Source: Isoetes taiwanensis (Eukaryota; Streptophyta; Lycopodiopsida; Isoetales; Isoetaceae). Taken from it: a stretch of DNA of 64,000 nucleotides. The position numbers were made by a program, and so were the translations under genes. The stretch lies in contig JAJEKV010000085.1 in the NCBI GenBank assembly GCA_021234155.1, positions 3,668,706 through 3,732,705 on the forward strand. Direction: 5' to 3'. Under the pieces are notes generated by a model, which did no database searches, was not told the DNA's origin, and saw only the letters and a program-made list of their open reading frames with translations. Position 1 is the stretch's first letter. Every line of letters begins with the position of its first letter. This document shows positions 42,569 to 53,984 of the stretch, in pieces.

Positions 42569-45411
42569 TATGCTGCAGTCTTCTTTACCCCCTGACTTCT
42601 TAGATTTAGAAGCAGGGCTGTTTTCATGAAATGAACCTTTCTAACCCCTTTCTTTTTTGGTAAAGGGGTATAGAACTTGTCCCCCATCTCCTCATTCATG
42701 ATATTTTCTTTCCCTTGAGCTTGGTTGACAGTCTTGGTTAGTGTGGTTGGACTTATTGGCCTGTTGACTTGTTTCAAGGTGTCAACTACCAGGCCATGAT
42801 CTGAAGTGTTTCCCAGCTGGGTATTTTGGACCACTCCACGGCGGATGGACTTCTGAGGGTCATTGGTCTTCTTCTCCTCCTTCTTTGCATGATGTGGAGT
42901 GTAGAACTTTTCACAGTTTCCTTCCCTTTCACCTGAATTTTTACAGTCCCCCAATGGACTTATTGGCCTGTTGAGAATCTCAACTTCCAGGCCATCAGCA
43001 GACTTGTTTCCTTGCTGACAGGCCAGCCCCTGGCACTGTGGACTTACCAGGTCACTGGATTGAAATTTGTCATCTTTAGCTGGAGTATGAAATTGAATCA
43101 ATGGACTTGTTGGTCTACTGATCAGCTCAGTTACCAGGTCATCTGATTGCAAAGAGTTAGGCTGAGAATTGTAAACCATATCTTGGCCAATTGGACTTAT
43201 AAGATCATTGGTTAAACTAACCATACCCTGGCAATTTGGACTTATAGGGTCATTGGTTAGACAATCCATTTTTGAACTAAATTTCAGTTCCTCAGTTCCC
43301 CCTTCTGATTCTCCTTCAAAATCCATGGGAGATCTAGTAAAGAATTTATACTGAGCACGTTCCTCTCTTGGAGATTCAATTGTGATAGGGGTTCTCTTTC
43401 CATATCTTCTTGTCTCTCCATAAGTTGCAGCAAGATGTCATGCATTTCTTCACACCCCTGCTTGGTACCTTCGATTGGTTCAGGTGATGTAAAATTGATC
43501 CTTTTAGCAGAAGAATTGAATTCATCTACCCTAGAAGGCTCTCCTTTGTAAATCTTTGTTCCCCCTTTTGAGATATCAGATTCTGAGGAATCCAGGTAAC
43601 TATTTATAGGAGGGATGTTTGCCTCACTTATAATTAGTTTATTACTTCTCAACATATGATTTTGGAGTTATGACCATCTTTGTCGGGTTGGACCAAGTCT
43701 TTCCCTTTCTGTTATCCCCTCACGGACTTCTTTGGGGTTGACCAAGACTTTGACTTTCTCAACCATCCTGTCATGCTGTTGTTTTTTCCTCCATTCTGAT
43801 TTTAGTTTGACCAACTCTTTCCCTTTTAGCATTTCATTTTGTTTTTTCTCTTTGGCTTTCAGCTTTCTTGCTTTCTTGTATGCACTACCATTTTTATTCT
43901 TTTTTTTTTTATTTACTAGGGGTCCATCCTTCATTAGTCTTTGTGACAATTCCTTTATCTGTCCCAAATTGATCCCTTTGTCTGATTTTTCCAAATTGAT
44001 CACCTGACTGGGCCTTTGATTGCTGGTTCTAGCCATCCATTTCCCCTTGCAGACCCCTCCTCCATGAAGCCTAAGGCCACAAATTGTGCATGGGGTTGGG
44101 AAGCCATTCCATATCAGCTTCAGTGTTTTATTTCCATCAAAGTAGTCATTGTACTTAATCTCCATGGGGATATCCTTTAAGATATCTAATTGTACCCAAA
44201 TTCAGGGTGCTCTTTCAGGGATTGCATCCCTTCCAATGTACTCTCCAACCCCTGTGAAGAGATTCTTAAAAATATCTTCATGCCAGTACATGGGACTCAA
44301 ACCCTGGACTGAGCATGAGGCCAGGTGGAATAATTGTTGGAGATCATTTGGGTCGAATTTGGGATTCCATTTCTGGAAATAAAATTGTGAATTTGCTCGG
44401 AAAATGGTTCTCTGTTTGAGGAGGAACTGCACTGATTGTGCATTACCACACTCAATAACAAAGAAGGGGAAGTCAAGCCAATACATATTCTTGATGGGTG
44501 AAAGCATGTTAGGGTGTCCCTTAAAAAGTATTATTTAGTGACTAAAAAAGTACCTAAAAAGGTACCCAGGACTGGGTACTGGGTACCTGTGTAATATGTC
44601 AATAAAAGGTACATTTTAGAACTTTTATATATATTTTGGGCTTAGATAGCATTATATTTATCTTACCTTTAAATATTAACACGTCCTTGACTTTTATTTT
44701 GGACTTTTGTACTAGTTTTAATGAAAAGAAAAATGAGAAAGTACCCAGTTCTGAAGTACCTAGTGTATGTACTTTTGCAGGTTCCAAAAGTGGTACACCC
44801 TAACATGCTTTTACCCTGATGTCTAGAGTTTTTCCCATTTTGATCAGCTCTGTTCTGATAGTAGAAAACTTGACTCCTTCATGCCTAATACATCCTATAG
44901 CAGCCTTTGTTTCGATTTCTCTTAGCCTATTCGGGACATATTGATGTTTGAGAGAGGGAATACCTTGAAACTCGGGCTTGATCCTGCTTTCTTGCTTTTG
45001 CAACATCCTCCTCTGCTCCTGATTGATCTCGTCCAACAAGGGTTGCACTAACTAACTCTGCATCTGAACCGGAGGAATTGTTCTTGATCTCGTCCTAACG
45101 CCCGCTCCATCCGCCATTTTTGGTATCAACCAGTCTCCACATACAAAGAAAGAATTTTCAGCACTCCTTTCTTTCTCTGTCAAAGTCTGTAAGATTTCGA
45201 TAATTTGGCTCTGCATGGGAGCCATTAACTGGCCAAAAAGAACACCCGTCCTTTTTCCTAGATCCTGTTTTCTACACACCGGGTTCCCAGAAAGTACCTC
45301 GGGAACCATGCCCTGACCACCCTGCCCCAAATTACCTGCCTCATTCCCATGAGTACCTGTCTCACCTTGTACCTGTACTGCCTTTCCCATCCTTTCACTA
45401 TCCATTCCCAT
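42568..45411 (-). pseudogene. LINE ORF1: DUF4283-like and CCHC nucleic-acid-binding protein with internal repeats
   Basis: ATG at 45,411 (MGMDSERMGKAVQVQ). A TAG at about 45,049 interrupts. The frame continues to TLDI at 44,817, is split by the MITE, and resumes IKNMYWLDFPFFV. Then come FYFQKWNPKFDPND and VQGLSPMYWHEDIF, the DUF4283-type block of plant LINE ORF1. A TGA (APxIWVQLDI) precedes the CCHC knuckle CTICGLRLHGGGVC, a Lys-rich region, a TAA after PTRQRWS (43,668) and a frameshift near 43,320. The last 250 residues contain repeated NDPISPNCQGM / NDLISPIGQDM and NRPISPL motifs. It likely binds element RNA. Ends TAATG with ORF2, suggesting stop-restart translation. Confidence 0.85.
44496..44816. 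mobile_element. MITE, 321 bp, inserted in LINE ORF1
   Basis: Terminal inverted repeats of 22 bp with one mismatch (core AAAGCATGTTAGGGTGT at 44,501-44,517 and its complement at 44,795-44,811). Flanked by TGAT (44,492-44,495 and 44,817-44,820). Removing the element and one TGAT rejoins LINE ORF1 exactly in frame (LDI-KNMYWLDF). The inside is rich in GGTACC/GGTACCC palindromic words. There is no transposase. A 4-bp duplication does not fit hAT, Mutator or Tc1/mariner, so the superfamily is open. Confidence 0.9.
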
Positions 45412-45523
45412 GTATACGTTTACGTCACCTATCGATCTGCATTTATTACTTGATGGCCTGTCAATCTTATCCTAATGTTCACATGGCACTGTTGTTAGCG
45501 CCCTCCCCCCTATTTTCCTTCAG

Positions 45524-45534
45524 GGAGAAATACT
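45524..45534. repeat. LINE target-site duplication, 5' side
   Basis: GGAGAAATACT, identical to 38,219-38,229. Confidence 0.85.
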
Positions 45535-47400
45535 CAAGAACAAAACTTGCAGATTTAACAATGGAGTAATTTTGGATTATTATTGCTCTTTTCTCTCATT
45601 GTTACATGGTATTACTTAAAGGCCCTCAGCTTATGCCCAACAACGCTGGGCACTGTTCCTAGTTTGTAAGAACCCTGTCCAGCTTTAACGCTCGAAGCAT
45701 ATATGTATGAACGTTGTACTCTCAAAGCTTAGATGGTGCAAATTCTATGGTGGCTATCTTCCTCTGTTGCATCCACATAGCACCATCTATTGAAAAAAAT
45801 CCCCTGACCCATTAAATCTGCAAACCTTTTGAGAAGCATGGTTCCCTATCTCATAAAAAAAAAAAAAGGAAAAGAAAAGAAATTAGTCAGAAAGAACACG
45901 TAGTTCATGAAAGTTGGCTATATTGTTAACATGGAAAAATATTGCACCTACGGGTGATTAGAAAAGTTGGTCTTGAGAATGTGCTCCACATTTGCTGGAT
46001 TGGGCAGTAAAAGTATTGTTGACAGACAACATTGGCACTGAGAATGTAAGTGTCTCATAAGTTCATTGCCTACTCGATAATGCAACCGAGCACTGGCCAT
46101 GTCTTAGGTCCAGGAGAACCCTTAGGAATCTACTAACACTTGCATAAGGAAGAAGACCTTTTCTTCCAGGATATCACGTTTGTTTTGCCATTTTAGTGAA
46201 TACTTCAGATGCCTCCGCCAACTCCCACAATTCCCATACATCTGAATAACTGTGTTCCCTACAACAATATCATCTTACAAACAATGGTAGATGATCTACT
46301 CATGAACGAATGTCCCTACTCTACAGCACACAGACAGGCACATCCGTTAAGAAGAGACAGAAAATCTTATCTGGTTCAAGGCCTTCCATTTCATATTATT
46401 ATAGCATTATAGTGCAAGCAGCAAGCAGCCTCATGCCATGCTTAACGTACACTGCAATCATTGCCCCCAAGTTACTATATTTTTAATTCACAAATCGTTG
46501 AAGACAGTTTTGGCAATCTATTTATGAATAGGTGTCTCCTGCTCTTCAGCACACATCCTTTAAGAAGAGACAGAAATATGACTTTATTTGGTTCAGGAAA
46601 AACATTATGCAGGCTGTATATTTTTCCATAATGGTTTCGCTATTTTTTAAAAATTTACAGTACTTTATGATATACATTTGGCTAAAGTTATTATTACCAT
46701 TACATTTATATGTACTTGGACGGCGAAACTTTTGAATTAAGTACTATAAACTTTCACTTGGCTATTTTTTCTAACTGGAAAAAAAAAATGTAAATTTTGT
46801 AGCTTCAGATGTATGTACTACAATTACAAATAATAATCAACAATCAAGAAATATACAATAATATTAAAAACGTTTAATAAAAGCTCACAATATAGTTTAT
46901 AATATCCATGATCTGAACACCATTCAATGCAATGACACCTTCTAGATATGATGATCAAATTGCACTTATCTCTAACCCTTGAGGGAAGATGTTATGCAAC
47001 CAACTCGGGCATCTAGAGAGATATTGGCCATCTCTTACAATTCCTTTTTGAAGATGTTTGAAAAACTACTATCACTAATGATGGTAGGTGGTTATGTGTT
47101 AAATGGCGAAAGAAGGAATTCTTTTTTGTTTGGCTATTAATGATTTAATATGTAATTATTGTAATATAAAGAAAGGCTAATCCTTTTTTCTAAGGGGAAA
47201 ATAGTTTGGCTAATCTTAAAAAAATAATGGAGTACTTGTTTTAGCTATGGCTATTTTTTATTTTTTTTAAAGAATTCTCCCTTCATAAAATCCGCCGCAA
47301 AAATTGCCTAGACCCCCTAAAAAATCGCCATTTGGCAAGGATATCTAATTTAATTCTTTGTTCTTTTCTTAAGTACTTTATTGTTCAAGTTGCCTAATTC
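45535..47400. other. No gene recognised
   Basis: AT-rich. A motif of the form GTC(C/T)C...CAGCACAC...TTAAGAAGAGACAGAAA occurs twice (about 46,312 and 46,531). No conserved coding frame seen. Confidence 0.5.
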
Positions 47401-48260
47401 TATAATTTGTACAAAGGCGTGTACTTGCTCAACATTGGAAAGAACCTTTTAGACTGCTAAAATGCTGTTGCAAGTGGCTAGAATTCGTTTTACTGGCGCT
47501 CCCTCTGACATGCACAAATCTCAGCCCTTATTTTTGCAGATTGTGTGGTCTGGATTTGTGCCATGTTGGGGGGGTGCCAGTAAAACGAATGTGTCCCCTG
47601 CAAGTAATGGATAGGGACCGCCAATGCATGGATTGAGAAGGAAACCATAATCAATAGGCAAAGAAAATGACAACAAATCTAATGCCATTGAGTTCTAAAT
47701 CCATAATATGTACAAAATAGAGGTTTGCACTTGGTCAATGTTGGAAAGAACCTTTTAGACTGCTAAAATGCTGCTGCAAATAAGGGACAGAGACCACCAA
47801 AGCATAGGTTGAGAAGGAAATATAATCAAAAGGCAAAGAAAATGATAACAAATCTAATGCCAATGGGTCCTAAATCCATAATCTATACAAAAAGTAGAGG
47901 TTTGCACTTGCTCATCGTACCTCTGGAAAGAACCTTTTAGACTGCTGAAATCTCTGGAAAGAACCTTTTAGACTGCTGAAATGCTGCTGCAGATAATGGA
48001 CAGGGACCACCAAAGAATGGATTGAAAAGGAAACATAATTAATAGGCTGCACATGTGGCCTATATGTATCATTATCTAATGCCAATGAGTCCTAAATCCA
48101 TTATCTGAAAAGTAGAGTTTTGCACTTGCTCAACGTACCTCTGAAAAGAACTTTTTAGACTGCTAAAATGCTGCTACAAATAATGGACAGGGGCCGCCAA
48201 AGCATGGATTGAGAAGGAAACACAATCAATAGGCTGCACATGTGGCCTATATGTCATAGA
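47401..48260. repeat. Decayed tandem repeat, about four to five units of 170-230 bp
   Basis: Each unit contains GAA(A)AGAACCTTTTAGACTGC, AATGCTG(C/T)TGCAAATAATGG, GGA(C/T)(C/A)G(C/A)CAAAGCATGGAT, GAGAAGGAAA and TAATGCCA(T/A)TGAGT. Starts are near 47,435, 47,740, 47,930/47,955 and 48,148. One unit has an internal 33-base duplication at 47,927-47,980, and the first holds a MITE. Confidence 0.85.
47476..47598. mobile_element. MITE, 123 bp
   Basis: Terminal inverted repeats ATTCGTTTTACTGGC (47,483-47,497) and its complement (47,576-47,590). Flanked by the 7-bp duplication TGCAAGT (47,469-47,475 and 47,599-47,605). The sister tandem units read TGCAAATAATGG without the insert, confirming the empty site. 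Confidence 0.85.
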
Positions 48261-48863
48261 AACATAAACTCTAAAAACCTAACAAGTATATTTCCTGTAA
48301 AATTTAAGTTAGGCAGAAGGAACCTATGAAAATCTAGATTTCATCCGGAAAAATATAAAGAAATCCACAGATTTTGACCGGAAAACTTCCTGCAATTTTT
48401 TTTCCCTGTCGGAAATTCTCGATTTCAGCAGGTAGGATGCTAGTGTTCCTAGGAATTCGGCATACACTGTTATCTGAATGGGCAGAAGCATTGCGCTGGA
48501 AAATGTCCATAGCCATGTGCATCAGGGTATCCAAAAGATGGCACCACATGGCCAAATGCTGTGCAAGAATCCGCTCCGATGGCTCCTGCGATTTGCTACA
48601 GGCAAATCTGGCACATGCGTTCTTGTGCGCGAAAGGCACATTTAGTTTCATGCCTCTCTTGCCAAAATTATGCCCACGTGGTGCCATCTAGGGCAGTTGG
48701 GAAGGCAATGCAGTGTGAGGTGCTCTGGGCACAAAATGAAGACACATCCGAGAATTGCTTTGCGCCCCAACATCGATCGAATTTTTCCTCTTAAGACAAA
48801 TTCGATGCACACCAACACTCAGAAAATCACTTTCGGTTGCTCTTAGCCAGGCACAATATATTC
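48261..48863. other. No gene; repeat-derived sequence
   Basis: Overlapping frames at 48,334-48,691 on both strands have no domain. The stretch 48,625-48,700 (AGGCACATTTAGTTTCATGCC, CCCACGTGGTGCCATCTAGGGC) resembles 51,180-51,260, so pieces of one older repeat flank the LINE insertion. A 50-base block TAAGACAAATTCGATG...TTTCG is duplicated at 48,792 and 48,871. Confidence 0.5.
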
Positions 48864-48929
48864 CACTTTTAAGACAAATTCGATGCACACCAACACTCAG
48901 AAAATCACTTTCGATTGCTCTATGACCCA

Positions 48930-50760
48930 CCAGGGACGCGTACGCCCATACCCCCACAGGATGGCCCCCCATTGGTTCTCAGCGGAGGAGGATGTTGTGG
49001 AGGGCACGCAGCGGGCGGCTAATGGGAAGGCGGTGACCTCGATGGTATCTGAGGCGGAGTTACTCAAATGGGTAGAGGCCGGCGGTGCCGTTCCTCACTA
49101 CCTGTTCCAGCGAGCATTGCGGGAAGGTTTCCCCGACAATGGACCACAAGCGGGGTTGTCCCCATTCACAAGGGCGAGGCGACCCACCTTTGTCGGAGGC
49201 CAATTACCGAGACGATCATGGTCGATTCGATATTTGCCAAACTGTTGGGTGGCATTCGGCGGCGATTGACCCCGGCGAGGGAGCACGGATGTGCGAGCCC
49301 TCACACAAGCGGGCTTTAGACCCCGCCACTCAGCGATTGACCATATCTTTACATTGCGGGCGATTGAAGGCAATTTTGGAACCATCGGCGGAGGACTTGT
49401 ATTTTTGCTTTGTGGACGCCAAAAGGCTTTTGATATGGTCCCCGGGAAAAGCTATAGACTAGGCTGCGTCAAGCTGGGGCCATTTGCAATGCGCGAGAAT
49501 GCCATATCTGGCTGTATGAGAGTTGTTTTGGCGGGATCACGGCGGCCGGGCCAAGCATTCACCGATGAGTATTATCGAATCGGGGGGCTGCCCCCTCTCA
49601 CCAACACTTTTGGCCTCTACATTGTCGGTTAGAGCCACGGCTTCTTGAGCATGGGGGATGGCATCGACTTTTGCACCGGTCATCCGCCCGGCTCATCTAT
49701 CGCGGGCGATGTTGACCTTGGCCCACACCCGGAAGCTATGCGGTCTCATCGGATGCCCTAGACACATTCGGTCGGGTGAATCGGCCCAAGACCGGGGTGG
49801 TTCTCATATCCTCTTCCGCCACCCCGCCTCCTGCACTCACATATGGGGGCGGCACTGTAGAGGGTCCGCCCACCTACAAGTACCTAGGGGTGGAGTCCCC
49901 TCCTACAAAGCTTTGTTGGGGCGTCCATCCGCTTGTGGGGTGGCCCGGTAGGCGCTTTATGCCATCGAAACGGCTGATCTGAGGCGAGCTCTATGATTGG
50001 GGCCATCAGTCACATCTGTTTGAACCTTTGAGAAGTGAGCACTGTCATACATGCGGAAGTCGAGGTTTGGGGCCGATCGTCTTTGGCAACACGGAATGAC
50101 TTGGGCGGGGTGCAAAAGGCATTTTGGCACGGGCGCAGGGGTGAAACCTTGAGTCCCCTATCGGTCTCTTTGCGGCTGGATTCTTAAACGCCCCGTGAGC
50201 AGCCCTTGATAGACACATCGTCTATTTTTGAAAGTGGTTAATATGGGTGATGCTCGGCTCCCTTTTGGATTCTGTTGTGGCAATGGGCCCTTGGCGGCTC
50301 GGGTCTTGTTGGAGGGTAAGAGATTAGTGGATTTAGCGGATGGGGCGTCGCGAGAACACAGTGCGTCTTGGTGGACCCAGAGGCGTCGTGGCACCCTACG
50401 GGGAGTACACGGGCGCTTGCTTCCCCAGCAAGCTCACGGGACCCCGGCGCTCTAGAAGCGGTCAAAAGCGGCCCATTACAAGGAGCACATCAACCCGTGT
50501 TAGCGGGGCCCTTGACTCTACGCGTTCCGGCTACCCAAAAGCGAGACTCATTGCCTCTATTCATACGGTGCCCACCATCTTCGCGCCGAGGCAGGCGGGT
50601 GGATTGGGGAGCCCGCCGGGCGAGGAGCTCTGTCGGTCTTTGTCAAGCGGGTGCCATTGAGGATGAGTCTCACACTTTCGAGTTGCCCGGCATTGATCGG
50701 ATCCGGGCGAATCGCTCCCTTGAAATGCGGTAGGACTTGCCCTACATTTCGATGAACACC
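48930..50760 (+). pseudogene. LINE reverse transcriptase relic
   Basis: Pieces in shifting plus-strand frames follow RT order: WTTSGVVPIHKGEATHL and SIFAKLLGGIRRRLTP (49,145-49,275); ALTQAGFRPRHSAIDHIFTL (49,293-49,352); FVDAKRLL / QKAFDMV (49,415-49,440); SSSATPPPALTYGG and YKYLGVE (49,810-49,895); and finally AGAIEDESHTFELPG, DRIRANRS (50,650-50,720), the zinc tail motif. No catalytic YADD box is recognisable. Frameshifts occur every 50-150 bases. Together with its high GC compared with its neighbours, this density could mean real decay or the same sequence errors seen after 53,985. The family is related, by its tail, to the fragment at 18.7 kb. Confidence 0.7.
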
Positions 50761-50992
50761 GCGTCGATGCGTGCTCACGGGCTGCCCGTGTCGGGCACTA
50801 AGTGCGGTGCATGAGTGTATATATTTGTGTGTTTTGCATTTTGTATATTAGAGCGGTTTGTCGGTGATTCTTCGCCCGCAGTTTTCCCTCGAAAACCCTT
50901 GAGGCGGTTTAATCAGGGTAGTAATCCGCTTCTTTGCGCTTTTTGTATTGGGTCCCATAGGCCAGATTGGTCTCCGTGGGCGATAAAAATAC

Positions 50993-51021
50993 CTTCCTTC
51001 CTTCCTTCCTTCCTTCCTTCT
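50993..51021. repeat. (TTCC)n tail of the LINE
   Basis: Seven units of CTTC/TTCC directly before TTAGC and the TSD. Confidence 0.9.
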
Positions 51022-51040
51022 TAGCGGGCACAATATATTC

Positions 51041-52041
51041 TAGCGGCTTTTCAACCTAACAAAGCGTTGCTCTTCTTTGATGCATGTCTCCAAAATAAAT
51101 GCAAAACCCAATACCTAATTTTTATTTGGGATGGATCTGTTGTGTTCGAAAAATCCGTTGTCGTTCCTCTCCTTAGCATTAGAAAGGCGTTCACCATTTA
51201 GTTTCGTGCCTTTTGAGCCAGAATGATGCCACGTGGCACGATTTAGGGCGTCCATCACAACAAATGGACGAAGGACAAATCTGGGCCGTAGATTAGGGCA
51301 GAGGGACATTGGACAAATCTCGGCCGTCGATGGCGGAGTGATGAGCGACGCCCGCGGTTTTATAGTATAGGATGGTTGTTTGGCACCATTGATTTCGACA
51401 TGCATTTTTAGGAAATAAAACATAATGTCCTTAGATGAAGAAGACTCTTTAGAACCTCCCATAATACGAGGGGAGAAACTTCATAATATGCAACATATAA
51501 TATGTTTGCACCAAAGAAAGTAGTCCACGATGCATTTCTCACGAAGATGAGTGAACTCTATTTAATCTCACAACATTAACCTGAGTCCTATTTGATGCAT
51601 TTCTCACGAAGATGAGTGAATTCTATTTCTCACAACATTGACCAGAGTCCTATTTGCAATTGATTTCAAGTGGGAGGAGAATTTCACTTGTGATTTATTA
51701 TGCCCTTTTGCCAAAACGGATTGTATAATTTTTTTCTACATTGCCCATGAAAGTTAAAAGGCCTGCAAAAATGCAAATGAGTGGGAATACATGAACTATA
51801 TATTCCCTTGTATTAATAGGATATCCAGACATCTGGCAACGTGAATTAGATAGTAGTGGGGGGGCTTATAATCTGCTGTGATAACTGGCAGACAGCTTTA
51901 CGTGCCACTACGTGAGGTAGGGATGCTAAGGAACAACAAAATATCCTTTTTCCCCCTATTTTTTTAAGAACGGTCCAATAACCAAACCATGTACCTGATT
52001 TCAAATGAACGAGAAAGCAGCATTAGATCAAACTTTACCTG
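51041..52041. other. No gene recognised
   Basis: A minus frame at 51,115-51,462 has no domain. A block GATGCATTTCTCACGAAGATGAG(T)GAA is directly repeated at 51,529 and 51,594. Confidence 0.5.
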
Positions 52042-53984
52042 ATGCAGTCCCAGAAAAAAGTTGGTGTTGCTGTAGACAGAGGTCACAAAAGTGCTGCAGC
52101 TTTGATTTGGGCTCTCAAAAACTTGTTAATTAGAGGAGAATCTGTAACACTCCTCCATGTGTATCCGCCAATTCTTTATGTTCCACTTCCTGGTACTTCT
52201 TCACTTAACCACTTTGAATTCATGTCCACTAGTTGCTTAAGATTAATGAATGCTATTAGCTTGGGATTACGTCTTCAAATCAATACCAACGTTTCTGTAA
52301 TAAAATCACCTGGTTAATGAACTCTTCGTCTAAATCTATTGCCCTTTCCTTTGGCAGTTGGAAAGTTCCATGTTGACCAGCTCGCTAAGGAAGTTGTTCA
52401 TGAATACCGTGCCAAGAAAATCCTCAAGATTGATAACTACCTTAAAGTCTTTGTAGATGCATGTAAATCACATGGGTGAGTACCCGTCCGCCCAGAATTT
52501 GTTTCATTATTCAACTTACATCTAAGAAAGCTATTGCTTGCTGTAGGTGATTGCTAAGGTGGTGAAAGTGGAAGATAGCCCTGTGGAAAAGGCACTTGTT
52601 CAACAAGTTTTTGACCTCAAACTTACAGAACTTGTATTAGGGAAGTCATATACAGGGAATGTCCTTACAAGGTTTGCCATTGTCTACTTTTTACATTATG
52701 ACGACCTTATTTTCATTTCTTACTCTTCACTTTTCAGAAGCTTTTATGGGCCTGGCATAAGCGACTATGTCTCCAAAATGCACCAAAGTTTTGTGCAATT
52801 TCCATTATCTCGAAAAGAGCAACCAATCTCAAGATCATCTTCTCAGAGATCTAATTCATCAAGTAGCTCCTCATAAGGTTGACTCGTAACTATTTATCTG
52901 CAAACATTTACTTACTCTAAAAAATTATACAGATAAAAAGTAAAATAAAGCATCCTAAATCTATTATGCATATATCCAGCAATTTATTATTTTAGAGTAC
53001 AAGTTATGACGTATTCAAACTCAGTAAAAAATTCTACTTCACTAACAACATATAATAACATTGAAGTGAAGCTAATTATGCTTTGCTACTTCCAGAAGCC
53101 ATGGATATACAATCTGACCCACCAACTCATACCGCAATTGGAGTTTATGATGGCCAACGTGTATTTGGGGAGCTCTCTAATTTGCAATATGCTAGATCGT
53201 CCGTGCAATCAAACTCTTCTTTGTTGAGTCCTATGAGCAACTTCAGCGAGGAGAGAATGGATCCATGGACTCGTACCTCATCGTCCAGTTCAAATTCTTT
53301 CCCAGCTCCCATGCAACTTGCAGATCAGGAAATCTATGAAGAAGATAGGGTACCAAGACACTATAGGAACCATCTCCATACAGACATCCACAGTTGGGCA
53401 ATGTAAGAAATGATAAAGAAAGGAACTGAAGATGCTAGAAAGACACATTGAATGGCTGGAGAAGAATGGAACAAGTTTGGGAACAACAGGTCTGTCCAAC
53501 ATTTAGCATTTTCAATAGATAGTTCATGTCCATCTTTAAGCCAAGTGTTGAACAGAAAACCCATCTTGCAGGTTATGGATGAAGACATCATCGAAATTGA
53601 ATATAATGAAGAAAGATTAAATGATGGCTTTCAGGTTCAAGAATCCAATAGAAATGAGGCAACGTTTGATCAAGGCTTCAAAGAAGGAGGAGTACCTGCC
53701 AAAAGTCCTACCGCATATCCTGCTGAGCGAAGTTAACCTACAAATCACATTCAGGAAATATAGTATTGCGAGATCCGATGCAGCTTCTCGAGGAATCCAA
53801 AATTGGAGAAGGGAAGCATGGAGTGATATATAAGGGTAGGCTAGATTTTAAAGATGCAGCCATTAAAAGTACTTAAGGAGGAAGGATTTCAAGGTTCAAA
53901 GGGTCAGCACCCAAGGTTGGGTTATGGTCCGAGCGATTTGATGCCCAGCAGGATAGCGCGTTCTATTCCAGACGCTCGGACAAG
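52042..53984 (+). pseudogene. USP-domain receptor-like cytoplasmic kinase, truncated at the duplication junction
   Basis: Exon 1 is 52,042-52,192 (KKVGVAVDRGHKSAAALIWA, the USP first strand and helix, then VTLLHVYPP). It joins exon 2 at 52,358-52,475 (GKFHVDQLAKEVVHEYRAKK). Next come 52,547-52,671 (VVKVEDSPVEKALVQQVFD, TELVLGKSY) and 52,737-52,876 (SFYGPGISDYVSKMHQSF, then a Ser-rich end with TAA). Further exon-like blocks are 53,094-53,405 (Ser-rich linker) and 53,575-53,735. A kinase start follows: FRKYSI and, after a frameshift, KIGEGKHGVIYKGRL..AAIK (53,794-53,870), the glycine loop and the Lys of the ATP site. USP + linker + kinase is the layout of the plant PUB/USP kinase group (RLCK-IX), whose members may add a C-terminal U-box. 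The exon 2/3 phase, several stops, and loss of everything after the ATP-binding Lys show it is non-functional. Coding similarity fades by 53,915 and the sequence becomes retroelement at 53,985. Confidence 0.8.

Larger units (their letters stand above)
38230..45523 (-). mobile_element. Full-length LINE, 7.3 kb
   Basis: Bounded by the 11-bp duplication GGAGAAATACT. The 3' end (left side) is an interrupted A-rich tail (T-rich on plus, 38,230-38,268) preceded by CCTTGCCTTC. It contains ORF1 (gag-like, CCHC) and ORF2 (endonuclease, RT, C-terminal zinc motif) in L1-type plant LINE order, plus one inserted MITE. Many single stops and frameshifts make it inactive, but the ends are intact. Confidence 0.9.
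48864..51026 (+). mobile_element. LINE insertion with microsatellite tail and 14-bp TSD
   Basis: Flanked by GGCACAATATATTC at 48,850-48,863 and 51,027-51,040. The 3' end is GATAAAAATACC followed by (TTCC)n at 50,993-51,021. It contains the RT relic described below. The first 60 bases duplicate the sequence just upstream of the insertion, so the 5' junction is not simple. Confidence 0.7.
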
